Below are positions 14,001 to 29,000 of a DNA stretch of 64,000 nucleotides, piece by piece. The stretch spans positions 30,895,501 through 30,959,500 of the forward strand of contig NC_071667.1 in the NCBI RefSeq assembly GCF_028554725.1, given 5' to 3'. The position numbers and the translations under genes were made by a program. The stretch is from Zeugodacus cucurbitae. Its lineage: Eukaryota > Arthropoda > Insecta > Diptera > Tephritidae. How positions within the stretch are numbered: position 1 is the first letter of the stretch; the number at the start of each line of letters is the position of its first letter. The notes under the pieces are model-generated. The model was given only the letters and a program-made list of their open reading frames with translations. It searched no databases and was not told the origin of the DNA.

Positions 14001-17000
14001 ATACACCTCCAAAGAGGTGAGGAATTTCGATGATGAGAAATTTTTTTTTTTTTTTTTTTTCAATATTTCTTTATTTATTGAATCTGCTTTGTTTAAAGCG
14101 TAACAATAAGTATTAAAATCTTAAATCTATTTACAACTAAGTAAGCTCAAGAATGTGTTTGAGCTTTTTGGCAGAACGCTGCTCTTTAGTAGGCAGGTAG
14201 ATCTCTTCTTTTTAAACGAGTTTGATTGGAATGTACCAAGGCGTTTGCCAATGGGTTTGGATGTTCATGAAGTTTAGAAATATATTTCTTTCTGCTGTCC
14301 TCTATTTCCTTCTTTACCATAGGAATATCAAGATCCTTATGGATATTTTCATTACGCATGTACCATGGTGAACCCGTTATTGTTCTAAGCATTTTAGATT
14401 GGAATCTCTGAATTATATCAATGTTGGTTGCACAGGTCGTACCCCACAGTTGAATACCATACATCCAAATCGGTTTTATGATTGCATTGTATAACAGGAC
14501 TTTGTTGTCTAGGCTAAGTTTAGAATTTTTGTTTAGAAGCCAATTTAAATTTGCTGCTCTTAACTTCATGCAAGTTACTTTACTCGCTATATGTTTCCGC
14601 CACGTAAGCCTTCGATCCAGGTGAATCCCAAGATAAGTTACTTCATTCGCTTGGGGTACTAATACATTGTTTATTTTAATTGTCCGACATGTTTCTGGCC
14701 TTAGAGAAAATGTAACATGCTTGCATTTTTGCTCATTAATTTTTATACGCCAGTTGGCTAGCCATTCTTCGACACAAGTTAAGTGCTCCTCTAATACTCT
14801 TGATGCTCTAATGGGGCATTTGTTTCGGCTTACTATGGCTGTGTCATCCGCAAAAGTGGATGTCAATACGTTGTTAGCTATTGGAAGGTCTGCTGTATAT
14901 ATTATGTACAGGGTGGGGCCTAATACACTGCCCTGAGGTACACCGGCCCTTATTGCTCGTTCTTCGGATATAAAATCTGCTACTTTAACCGTAAATTTCC
15001 TATTTCTTAAATATGACTCCAATGTTTTATGCAATTCGTAAGGTAAAACGTTTTTGATTTTTCATAAAAGGCCTTCATGCCAGACCTTATCGAACGCCTG
15101 AGCTACATCGAGAAAAATAGCTGAACAGTACTCTCTGTGCTCGAATGCTTTCCTGATTTCGTTTGTAATTCTATTCACTTGCTCTACTGTGCCATGTTTT
15201 GCACGAAACCCGAATTGATGGGTTGGTATTATATTATTTTCGTGGAGGAAAGGAGACATTTTTGATAGTAAAACTTTTTCGAATATTTTGGAATGATGAG
15301 AAATATTCGCGAAAGAGTTGAAAGCAAATCGAGTTTGAGAAGTGTTTCGACAATTGGAAGAAGCGCTCATATAAGTGCATATATCGACTCGGAACTATTT
15401 TAAAGGCGACATAATTAATGTAGACAAGTGAATAACTATATATTTTTTTTCAAAACCGCAAGTTATTTTTTGAACAAACCTATATGTATAATATAATTTG
15501 TACCTCATGACATGTCTAAAAAAAAGCTCTCGTCGTACACAGCACAACTCAAAATTAATTTTTGAAATAAACACGTTTAAAGCTTTACATTCAAACTGAC
15601 GTGGCCTGATGGGCGCAACTTTCAAAGGTACTCTGATCGATTTGCAATTTTTGGATAATATATTAAACATATTGTAATATTTAATAAGACAAACCCAACT
15701 ACCGCTAATGGAAAATTTGTATGTGTTTTGGAAAAAAATCACGTTAAACCTTTTTCATGAATTATTAAGGTATTGAATCTACTTATTACTCTTGGTATTC
15801 GATTAATCGATTAACCGAATTAACCGAATAGGACATTATTCGAATAATAATATTCGGTTTGCACCATTCGGGTAGTCGTAAGTTGTCGACTATTCGATTA
15901 GCCGCTCATTTCCGACTATTCGGTTAACCGTTCGTTGTCGACTATTCGAATTGTGAAAGTTCATTAAATTTCTATGTTTATTGAAAAATGTGAGACTCAT
16001 GAAAAATGCGCACAATTGACATTTTCACAAATAAAAATAAACAAAAATCAAAGGCTGCTTGGATTTCAAACAATTTTCATTTATTCAAATGCTCGCAGCG
16101 GAGCAACTATTCGAATAATCGTAGTAGAACGACTATTCGAATGGTCGTAACATAGTACTAACCGGTTAATATTCGTACGAACGGTTATAAACCGGATATT
16201 CGAATAATCGGTTTCCAGGTTAATCGAATAATTTTAAGAGCACTAGTATGCATTCATAGTGTATATGTGTGTAGAGAAAAAATTCCGCATGGTTTATTTT
16301 TAGTAAAAACCAAAGACGAATTAATAACGACGTTCCAATAAGCGTATATAAATACTTACATAAATATTTTTACTGTATTTCAAAAGATTTGGGCTAAAAC
16401 CGAAATAATAGAAAAGGCAAAGTATAACGGCTGACAAAGAGCGAAATATAAGAAAGTAGAATTCGGGCTAAACACCTATAAGAAAGCGATGGTACATATA
16501 TACATATGTATGTATGTTTGTACATGCGTATTTTAGATTCAGGGATTTATTCTCTTAACTTAACACAAATATTACAAGAAATACCTACAACTATTGTAGT
16601 AAAATCGAAAACAACTAATTGCGAACACCTGAATAACTAAAACAGGTTGATGACTCTACATAACAGTTATTATAAGATCTTCAGTACAGTTAGTTTCTAC
16701 ATAATTCGAAAAAAAAAAATAAAATAAATAAAAAAAAATCTAATAGGAGTGTGACAAACATGAAACAAGTAAATAAGTATGTAAAAAATATACTAGACAA
16801 ATGCTACACAAAATGCACTTACTGCAAACGATCTTCAGCAGGACCACCCTTTAAAACGTCGCTTACAGCTATAGATGGATCGCCGTTAGCAAAATGCGGA
16901 TTGTCGCGACCGCCTGAGACTGCAATGCCGAATCCATATCCCGGAACACGTGTCACAGAAACTGTATGGTATTCCCATGTTGTACGATCACCCTGTAAAA

Positions 17001-20000
17001 ATATAAAAAATTTAAAATAATTATTAATAGATGCACAAAATCAAAATGCGTACAGACTTGTGTATATGTACATTTGCATTCATAACTGCTTAAAGTGTGC
17101 ATGTATAAAAGAGCGGAAATGCATTGCTCTTCCGCCAAATAAAAAAATGTAGCCGAGTATTCGATGTACATATACATATGAATACATACAAACATACACG
17201 CGCCTACTTGAAATTACAACTGTATAGAAAACTCCGTTAAGTGGTAGTGTGAAGTAGTCAAAAAGGCCACACATTTTAAAGTATAATTGTTTATAAAAAT
17301 TTTCTTTTAAAAAATATATAAAATTTAATTACAAAATGTTTGACAATTAGACATTTAAGCCAATACTACTATCAATACATACGTTTTGGAGAATAAGTAC
17401 ATATGTACATATATGACATTGTTGTAAATAATATGAGGAGTAATAATAACGATCCGCATCAAATTTTTGAATATTTTATTCAACTGAATTTTTTAGATTT
17501 GTCTAGATAAATAAATATCCATATATAAAATAGTTTTTAATATTCGAGATCATTATATTTAATTGTGTGCGATCAGAATTAGTACAACGGTATGTTACGG
17601 TAAGTTGTTGTTTCAACATTAATATATTACACTATACGACAAAATATAATTTTTTCTGGGTATTGGACCAAACTATTTTTTTCGGGAGATAGAGTCATTT
17701 GAAAAGAGTGTATACTTTGATTCTGAAGTTAGCCTCCAAAATCGAAATAATTGATTTCGAAGTTCGAAAAATCAAATGTAGAGATATAATCGACATTTCC
17801 CTCTTAATTCAACGGTGTATGCAACATTTCGTTCAAGCTTATATGACATATGATATGAAGGGTCAAAATGTTATATTCAAACAAAATAAAAAATTATATA
17901 TCGAAAAATGCTGGATCCCTTACAACATCTGAGCTTCACGGAACAGTTTTATATACCATTGAATTAAGAAAAAAATTAGATTATATCCATATTTTGTATT
18001 TTTTAGTAACTATATCCTCTAATTAATAATATTTTTCTTTATAGTCCCTTTTTCGAACTTCGAATCCAAATATTTCGGTTTTGGAGGCTAAATTTGAAAA
18101 TCGAAGAATACAATTTTTTTTACTTATGGCTCATTCTCCCGGTAAAACTAAGTTTGAACCAATACTCAGCCGAGTGTTGTACAGTGTTATGACTCCTCAA
18201 CTATTATTACTATAACACGAGAAACGGAAAACTTATCATATTGTAAACAGCTTGGAGTTGCATGTAAAATTATCAAAAGTCTTGTTAAAACACCTAATGT
18301 GATTTCATTGCACAACAATTTCACTATATGCACTACAAACTAAGATACGGCGAAAGAGATGAAGAAAAACATTTAAATATTTACACATATTTACATCAAG
18401 ATGCAGTTTGCTTACCACAATATTGTTTGGAATATAGTCTGGGAATTTCATTTTCATGGAATGCGAAGTATCAGTGATGAAATAACGTTCAAACTAGTAT
18501 CAGATACAAAACTATTTTAATGATTTGCCCTTGCATTTTGAAAGAAGTAGGAATCTATGCTAAAAATGCATTTGCTGCAAATATGCATTCATGTATTTAT
18601 GATGACACGGCACATGCCTCCGAAGAGGGCTTCGCACAGTCAATAACAAGAATGATTATTATATTATTAAATTATTACTATTCACATTTAACCACTGCTA
18701 TTTGTACGTAAACTATTTGTGCTTATTTTGTAAATTCAATTCATTTATGATAAAGTTGTTATGCGGCGAAAGCGAATGGTTGTTTGGTAAATACACGCAC
18801 GAAACAGCCGCCTAGACGAAAGGTACGCTTGTGCTCACACACTGAAACACGATACAAAACTAGATGACTCGCTTGCTTGCTGTGTGGATTGAGCCCACAA
18901 AACGTGGAGAACATATTATCCATTCATATTTGTATGTGTGTGTGCGTGTGTGTGTGGGTTGTATAAGTATTCATACAAATCCAAGCGAATGCACTACAAA
19001 ATGGAATGTTGAAAAATAACGTTGAGGAAGCAGTAACGCACATACTCTACGTTATATATGTATAGACGTAGAATGAAATGTAAACAAAAATGTGAAGAAT
19101 AAAATCAAACAAACAAAATGATACTCAAATGCTCCCGCTTCATGTACATACACACATACACACACCCACATGTGCGTTTTTATCTTCGTACTTTATTCAA
19201 CTTCATTTCTACAAGTCGTCAGTTGTTACACATCTACATACACATATGTATGTTTAGAGCGTATGTTTGTGCTTATAAATACCTACCGACAATTGTACAA
19301 TACCAGTGCTGCATATTGGAATTACATACGTATATACATTTGTCTACATTGACTACATCGTATACCCATACATCGGCACTAGGGTACAATGAGGGCCAGT
19401 GAAGTAGTCATTCCACATTCTTTAGCGGAATAAGCGTGGTTTATTTACCTATTGTGTGCGTGAGTGTGTGCAATCAATAGGTTTTTATTTTTTTATTTTT
19501 GTATCAAGTATTGTTGATTTAAAACGACAATTTTACAGTTCATGCCTACATATGTATGTCGGTACCATAGGTACATGTAGGTGTATATGTGTATATGCAT
19601 GTAGATTTGTGACCTTTCGTTTAACTATATTATTGGTAAAATTTAATTTTTTTTACACATAAGTTAAAACTACCACAAATGCATATGCACATAGCAATGC
19701 ATAAGCCTATATTTTACGGCTTTTGCTGTAAGTTTATTTACCTAATAAATTGTATTTATAAAAACTAATACACTTTCGTTTGTCTACCGATCTTTCTTTT
19801 TTATATTGGCGATCCCTTTTATTGTACTAAAACATACATGCATCTGTTGAAGCCATGATTTAAGCAACAGTTTAATCTTCTAAGCTAGTTGAGTAAGGTC
19901 TTTACGAAAATTTCAGCGCAATGCTTCGGTTGATTATATCGTAAAAATTAATGTAATTGAAACATGTTTGATAAAAATTAAAAAAAAAAGAAAATTGCAT

Positions 20001-23000
20001 AACATACAAAAACTGTCATTAGTACTTTAAAAGACTACAATGTTAAGATATGTAGGCAAACACTTAACAATTTTGATCCTTTTCTTCGTTATCATCGTAT
20101 TGCTGAAGACCTAACTAAAATAGGTGGTGCCTCTTGTGACCTCACAACCGATGTATCATTTCACAACCAACAAAGAGATCGTTTGCTTTACGCGTAATTA
20201 CGCTATAGAAGCACAAATATTTACTTTCACAAAGTGATTGAGAGCATTACTCGCGCTTATATACTTTTCGTATTATGAACCTGTCATAAAACAAACCACA
20301 CATAGGAAATTTGCATAAGAAACTTTGTCAGAATTGTGTTTTGCATGAAGTTCTTAATAGTTTAAGCACGTCATTGAACATTACATTGCAAAAGAACGAA
20401 ATGCATACATACATGCATATGTATAAGTATGCTAAAACGTCAAACGCTCTCAGGCAACAGTAAAGAAGTCACGCAATTTTTCGCAACAGTTCAGGCTCAG
20501 CTGCAGGCATCAACGCTAACAAGTTATGAGTGCATTCATATCGGTCACATTAATATAAACATGCTCAAGCAATAGATATATGTATGTGCATATATAGATA
20601 TATTTACTCACTTTTGAATTGCCACTTGTGTGTACAGTGAATGAAAGCGAGCTCGTAAGATAAACATCGAGCTAAATAGAAGCTTTTAAGTATATTTCTG
20701 AAAGCATAAGAACCCTCCCATCAGCACATTTTTACAAGCCGATAGGCGTGTTAGTTTAAATGTACTTATGGTTGTGCCACTCATCGGATTACGCGCAGTG
20801 CAATGTATATGTATTTAAATAGCACAGTGAGACCACGATACAATCAATTCAATCAAATTTGTTAAACAAACACGAAATACAAGTTAAATGAAAAAATTAA
20901 TGTTTAGAGATGTGTGTGTTTGTGCAATTCTAGTTATATGAGCACTTCAAAAAAATCCCAATCATTAATAGAAATCAATTACTGAACTTGTATAATAAAA
21001 CATTATTTTCTAAAAACCGTTCCGAAATTTCAATAAATGTTGTACATTTTTGTATTTGCCTTAGCACAAGTTCGAAAGTAATGATTGCTTATGAAAAAGT
21101 ACTACAAATAAAATAAACCAAATCAGTGCATTCAATCTAGCAAATATACTAGTTCCGATCCATAATAAACGAAACACTTCTACGGAATGTTGGTATACAG
21201 TAAACAAATAATACAGTAAATAACTGATAATAGTGGATGGTGTAGATCCAAATTAAAAATTAAATTTACACAATTTAAGTGGCCCATTTTTTATATTGTC
21301 ACTAATCTAACATTACAGTTTATTAATATGAAAAGGAGTCCGGAAAATTATAGGTGACATGATTTCATCCGAATTAAGCCTACATTATTATTTATTTATT
21401 ATTTTACCTTTAAAGGTTTTACATCTAGTACTGCTGTTCCGAAACAGTGTAAAGTTTGAAGGATAATCATGTAAGAAACAATATTAAGGGATTACAACAT
21501 AGGAAACACATATGCAGTGTGCAAAAAAAGTTTACGAACAAATCTTTTTCAAACATTCATGGTTTGAATATCCAACTAAAACAAACCGTAATCGCAATTT
21601 TTTTTCATACAATCATCAACGATACTATTATTAGGTCTACAGCTTTGCTTCCGCCGTTTTTTTTTTTTTTTTGTAAATTTAAGGCTTTTTTTCACTTAGG
21701 ACAGCCTCACCGTACGTATCCGAAAGCATTCGATGAGCCGCCTCAGCCGCACTTTTCTTGGAATTAAAAAATAAAAGCAAATTTCCCACAAATGTCGAGA
21801 ATTCGGCTCAAAAAGTGACATTTTCAGTTGAGAATAAGTTTGGGATGCAAACAGATCTCTACAAATATTTTGTTGGGTTAATGTTGACACAAATGTCCAA
21901 GATCGATATAAAACGATTTAATCGACCAGTGCTTGACCTTAGAGACATCTATTGGAAAACGGCGGAAGCAAAGTTGTAGACCTAATAATATTAAATATTT
22001 GACGTTATAATGCCCTTCATTTCTTCCAGGAATTCAATACTGTCAAAAAAAATCTGAAAATCACACCAAAAAAGATTACGTACAGTCCTTGTTTGGTTTT
22101 TTTCGCGTTTCCGAGAAATCTAACGGTAATCTATTATTTGTACTTGAAACTATGCAATTGCTTAAAAGATGTCGCAAGATAATTTTAAATTTTTGCAAAA
22201 GTCAAAGTGTAAAGTCGAAATCACGTGTATTCACTTTAATAAAATTAAAAGTATGTGTCTATGTAGTTACAATAAGTTGTTTCTTAAATACATTATTTTT
22301 CCTTATTTTCTAACAACTTTCCTTTTCGACTTGTACTTTTCTGTCAACTAAGTTTTAATAAAAACTGGCATAAATCTACTCATGTAAGCTGATCGAAGTT
22401 TTGTTTACTTGCTGGTTTTCAAAGTTTTCTCTTCCAATTGTTAATTTGTCAGCGTTGCTTAACGAAATATTGTGTAGGTACTTGAATAATAATTAGTTGA
22501 ACAGAAAGAAAGTGAATACAAGTTGCTTTTAAAACACTAACCCAGTTTTTTCATCATATATTGAGTTGCCTTCGCTATACCAATGCCAAGACGTTTAATG
22601 GTGAAATCTATGTATTAGACTAAACGCAGAACAATTGGTAGTCATTAATGCGCCACTCATATAAGAAACGGCAATAAAAACCCTAGCAACCAACACCAAC
22701 CAGCATTCTATGTTGTCATAACCAGATTTAATTCGCTTTCGACTGAGCGGCAGCGCTTACGCCTTTAACAAGCATAATCAAATCAAATAAAAATCTCAAT
22801 CAAACACGCTTGAAGTGAAGAGATGGTGCGCCGAACGACGCTCGACGCTATGAACTCGAACTCGTCCCGGCGCAATGAACGTAGAGTCGCCACAAAACTA
22901 AACCAGTTTAGCCATGTTGCCAAACGAGATGCCTTTGATAAATGGTTATTGTTCGACGAGACACAACGAGAAAAACTTGCATATACAAAAAAAACGTTCG

Positions 23001-26000
23001 CATGCAGACAATTTAAGCGTTCTTCGTAGCCTTCTCACTTTTGAAAACGAGTGGAATTGATAAGTGAGAATATATACAGCATATACATACGTATGTAGGT
23101 GTGATATTTGATGATGTAAATGTAAATATTTTTGTTTAAACATATCAAGTTCGTTTCTTAAGTCTTTAGTATCGATTCACTTATAGCTACAATATTTGCT
23201 ACCGTTCGAAGATTTGCTTATATATATATTACCTGTTGGGAGTCAATGCGAAAATTGTTATTTGGCAAAGCTAGCTGATTGGTCCCGGCAGAACCTACAC
23301 CGCTATCCATTGTATTTCTCAAACACGTTGATTGGCACCAACAAATACTTTTTACACAACAAAGCACTAAAGACACTTAAGGCAGCTTGGGCTGCAGGTG
23401 CAACATAGTGAATACTTAAATGAAAACTACTGATATCACTAATTTACATATTTGGTATATTTTTGAACACTGGATTGCAATCAGCCGCACTTGGGCACTG
23501 ACTTTCCTTTCTTTGTGGCTAAATTCACAATAATATGTGTATATGAATCAGCTTTATCGTATGTACCAGTTTCAATTGTGCGTATTGGTAAGCACGGCAA
23601 AAACACGCGAATAACAGGTTAGCAGAGGTTTCCTTTATGTTGCAGCAAAAGTGTAAACAGGTATTTTCATATTTAGGTAGAGGACAGGAACCACTGGTTT
23701 TGCATTATACATATATCAACCACATATATGTAAAATGCATACGAACTATGCACATATAGAGATAATTACAGCATTTGCACTAAATTCCAGTGTAAGTATG
23801 CACAGTATATCTTCACTTTGAGATTCATTGCTAATTTGAAAAACGTATTGCAAATAGCTTAAATCAATTTTGCTTTTAACATTCACTTGTTTTTTTCTTC
23901 ATTTAAATACTTTAGACATGACTAATGCATGCCCTACATGTATATGTATTTCATTTACAATATCCTCAGTGAACTGAGCAGTATACGCTGTCAATTGTGG
24001 TACCACCCTTGGCGCGGTTACAGATACACAAACACGTTTGCGCGCATAGATGGCAGCAAGCAACAGGCACGAGCACAGCCACATGCAAGAAAAAGTACAG
24101 ATTCCAATGTTCCAAAACAGGTAGACACTATTCTATTGCAATGCAACCCGCACCGTACCCCGCACCTTACGTTGTGTGATGGTGTCTTTAAATCTGTCTT
24201 CCGCTAATAACAACTGTTCGCGACGAAATCTCACATGCTTTTGAAGCAACAAATTGACTCATACAAGCGCTTGAGCGCCAGCTTAAATTTGCTCAAACGC
24301 AACATTATGCAGACCGAAACACACTCAACCGAAATGTTAAACGCGACTCGACTTTGCTCGCAGACACGCTCCAGCATGAGTAAAGAAAACCGAAACGGTT
24401 TATATGGAGAACGCTAAAGCTACTGCTACTGCTTACTCTGTACGAACAAAGAGCGTAGTCACGATTAACACGAAACAAGGCGAAATCGAATCGGCTGACT
24501 TAGACTGAGCTCGACTACAAAACTGCAATATTTGCCACCAACGAAAGCAGCAAAGGCACAGTGGTACAAGTGCTCACATATTTTCTGTGAAATATCGATT
24601 TAGGTCGATTGCCAAGACTAGTTGGGTAAATATAATTTCCTTTATGTGTTGAATGTGCATTCAAATGAAAATATGTAAATCATGATGATTTCAAAATGAC
24701 AGTGACGAGAAATCGTAAAATAGTTACGATTTGTTAAATTGGGTCAAAGAACATCCTGAATGCAGTTTAAAATTGGTATATAACAAAACATGCGCTAAGT
24801 CAAGATTATAACCTAACTTTTGAGTGACGAAATTCATACGATTAAAAACACTGTGACACTAAAATTAGATTAAGAAATTTTTTTTACAGCAATTTAAATA
24901 AATATATATCAGTTTTCAATAACGGATACGGTGGCACTTAGAGTGTTCGAGAGTAGAAAAAAGTTAGATCGTTGCATCAAATAACGTCGAAATAACTACA
25001 TATATAATAATGTAAAAGGATTCGCCTTTAAGTACTAGGCAACATTTCCTGCACAAAAATGGAATTCATTCTTGTTTATATATTGATCTGTGAAAGTTAA
25101 ACGAACAAAAGATTTTTAGTGCACAGTGCGTGATATAAATTCCAAACAAGTTGTGTTGACAAATCTGCTTTTGGGTTGCCAATTAATACTTTCTCTTTTA
25201 AAATCACAACCCAGGTTTTTTGGCATGAACAATCAATGCCATATATATGTATGTAGATATGTGTGTGGACTAAATCTTTTTTCCATATTCTACAATATCA
25301 AGTTATTTTGGGTATTTATATATTTTTATATTAACTGCTACACTAACTATCTAGGCAGAAATGCATAAAATTTGTATACTCTCGCAACAAAGTTGTTAAG
25401 AGAGTATTATAGTTTTGTTCACATAACGGTTGTTTGTAACACCTAAAACTAAACGACCAAATTACCAAAGTGATCAGAGAGTGGAGTTCAAATCCGGATG
25501 TCTGTCTGTCCGTCCGTCCGTTCGTCTGGGCTGTAACTTGAGTAAAAATTAAGATATCTTGATGAAACTTGGCACACGTGTTTCTTGGCACCATAGGAAG
25601 GTTGCTTTCGAAAATGGGCAAAATCGAACCACTGCCATGCCCACAAAATGGCGAAAACCGAAAACACATAAAGTGTTGAACTATGAAAGGGCATATTTGG
25701 ATGTAATTTTTTTGGAGAAGTGAGCGTGGCCCCGCCCTTACTAAGTTTTTTGTACATATCTCGTAAAGTATTATACTAAAGCTATATCCTGGAAACTTTC
25801 TAGAGTCGTTACTTTTAGGTACTTCCTTATACAGAGGAAATCGGATTATAACCGCGCCCACCTCCCATACAAAGGTTATATTGATATCGAAACAGAACTT
25901 TTCAAAAATGCTGCATTTAAAGAGTGGCATAGCCCTTCTAAAAATCGCCGAAATCGATCCATAAGTTTTCAAGACCCTATATATCGAATATGAGGACCTC

Positions 26001-29000
26001 AGTGCTTCTAACGAATTTGTTATCGAAAATATAGTTAAGTTTCTCAGATATTTTGAAGAAATTTAGAGGGAATATGTTTCTTCTAATAATATGTCTCCGT
26101 CCCAAAAATTAGTGAAATCGGGTCATAACTTCCCCTAGCTCTCATATACCTAATATTAAGGTTTTCAAACTTCCAAATATATGCCGAATATGTGAGTCAA
26201 ATTGTTTGTTATATAATAAAATTAAATAAATAAATAGCGAGAGTATAAAATGTTCGTTGACACCCGAACTTAGCCCTTCCATACTTGTTAAAGTTTAAAT
26301 CAGACAAATTGTTAGGATGTATAAAATTGGCTATGACTATATATCCGTTCGTCAACCTGATCCCCAATACGGGGATGACAATTCCAATATAACGAATGCA
26401 AGTGACAACTAAACTCATCGCTCATACAACTACGTAGCTTTCATACTTCAATTCTATTTCAACAATGCTATCTCTTGTTATACCATAACTTAAAATTTAA
26501 AATATAGTTGTATATATTATTTGTTGCCAAAATATCGGAAAACCGATTAACTCTTGACAAGATTTATACATTAATAATCAACAACGAAGTTAAACAGTAG
26601 AATTCAATATAACAGATAATGTATTAGAGACCTCATTAAAATTGTATAATCACTTGCTTTATAACTCGATAAGATTATATCCATTTATTAATCGTAATGT
26701 AGCCTAGTCTTCGATTTTTCGTTATTCTTTAAAAACTTCACCCATTTGTCATTTAGAGTTCTTTAAAATAAACTGGAAGTATGATTTAAAATTTGTAATT
26801 CTTATGGTTAGGTAATTATTATAAAGGCAAATGTTATGTTATTGGTCTGACATATCAGTCGGACTTTAGTAAAAAGTCAGTATAACACCGGTTATCATTT
26901 CTATGGGCTATAAAAATTCGATCTTTAGTTCGACTCTGATAATTAAATATGCATATAATCGATGGTATTGACATAAAGCATTTACAAAATTCGGTCACTT
27001 TACCTTTTTCCTACGTCTATTCGACATGGTGGAGTGTGGTGATCCCCGTCCACTTCCTTCATATTTGTCAAATGCTTCCGAGAGTTCATTATGAATGTAT
27101 GATTTCTCTTTACCCTCCCTATCGCCGACACTACGTGTCAGACTGCTGCCTCGCGAACGACTACCCTCACCATTTAGACGATGTTTCTGCATAGAGTACA
27201 TTTCGTTGGCCAAACTTATTTCAGCGGCCGCTTTTCGAACGTTGCGCCGACTTAAAGAGGCATTATTGTTGTGTTCATTCCTACTTTTATCCACTGTTCC
27301 AACTGCACTACTACTAGCCAAGTATTCACCTGAAATATGTACTTTTGGTGTGGTTACCAACTGTAGACCTGCCGCACCCGTTTCCTCCGGAAACTCATGC
27401 AGTTCATATGGGTAACGCGGATCCATTGCTTGACCTGCTTGTCTGGGGTACATATAGGCATCCCGCAAAAACATTTTCGTTGTGGTATAAATGCGATCGT
27501 CAATTTGATAAAGACCGTTAGCACCGGGACCTTCCCCGCCACCTATGATGCCGTTACGTATGAATGCGGTGGGCGTGTATCCGGCGCGTATGTAACGCGC
27601 TTGTGTATTGATCGAGTTTGGACCAGCGGGGTTAGCACCACTGCGTCGACCTGTTGTAGACTGTGGAGGCAGCACAGTACGGCGCTGTTTCGCTTTGAAA
27701 CTGTGGCGTCGTGAATTATACTTTAGCAGCTTCATTGTACCGTTTGTGGAACGCAAGTCGTTGGCAATGTTCGTTCGTTGCTTGCAATAAGATCAGCCTA
27801 AAAGTAGGCAACAATTTTGTTACTTCCCAAGCAATGCGTATACGCTTTCCGCATTCCGATTACTTCCGAATTCATGCACACAACTCATTGTTTTAAATAT
27901 GTATATTTGTACTTATTTGTAACGATTAGAGAAAATTAAAAATTTTGTCGCCGCCACATTTTCTTAGCACTTTCACTCGCGAATCTTCGGACACGAATGA
28001 CTGAAATTATTCTCGTATTTTACATTTCTGTTATGGCCTTTTCTTCTTTGTGCAACGCACAAAAAAGACAAAGTAATAAGCCAATTAGTTGATTTGATTG
28101 CTTTCCAACAACACTTTTTCACTTACACTTTTGTATACCGTTGTAAGTCTCAAAGGTTTTTATACCTATATATGCACTAGGATATATATATATATTTATC
28201 TATATGTGTACATACATGTGTGTGCATGTTTGTATATATTATAGATTTTACACAGTTGAATTGAACGATTTCTAAGTCGTCACTGAAATGACACACTTTG
28301 AAAAACGCCCTTCGTTGGCACTTTTAACTTGTAATGATGAACCAATCATTTTTCTCGCTTTTCTGTGACCTGTTAGATTTAGTTTTTCGATTACATTTTA
28401 ATTCTTTTATTGACCTGAATACCAAAAATCGCATTGTCGTAAGTTGATACCGACCGAGTGCATGAACATGCAAATATTTATGAGGTAATCGAATGATGTT
28501 GGATATATCTCAATATAGTTCAAATCATATCCCTTGGACAGTTGCTTCTCACACAACACTTAAATTGAATTATTATTTACACGTTTTCACAAAAGAAATT
28601 TTCAAAACGGAAAATATGTAGATTAAAATAAAAAGTATTATTATTTGTTGAACAAATTGAATTCAACAAGTAAATATAAAAAAACCTGAACTGAACGAGT
28701 GTGTCAATTTATCTTTATTTTGCCAGAATGTAGGCCTTTAATATACATGTATGCATATGTACGTTTCCGTTATCCGCGTTTCCGTTTTGAAGCTTTCGAG
28801 AATACTTCTTTCAACAGTCACCTCTCAATAGAAACTGAAATGAATTCCATCCAAACAGCTTCGAAGGAAACCACTCACAATATCTTATGATAGCAACAAA
28901 ACAAAAATGTAAGCACAACTAGTTGTCGCTGCACTTTCCAGCGGAATTGATAAGTATTACAAAGTCAGCTATTCGGCCATCGAAGCCCGGGGCGTATACC

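Noticed and set aside
14041..14060. Poly-T tract considered as a Pol III terminator
   Set aside because: It is the poly(A) tail of the jockey-clade insertion read from the other strand, flanked by the target duplication.
22823..23029. 68-residue plus-strand ORF in a CpG-richer segment
   Set aside because: No similarity recognised, no flanking splice sites in frame. The base composition is better explained by a possible noncoding exon on the other strand.
25343..25972. 209-residue minus-strand ORF (with related ORFs at 30324-30578 and 45252-45692)
   Set aside because: It lies in copies of the CTCTCGCAA repeat. The protein similarity between copies follows from shared DNA, and frames shift and stop at different places. 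No Met or domain is conserved.
27095..27714. Plus-strand ORFs of about 105 residues
   Set aside because: Antisense shadows of the pyd basic first exon.
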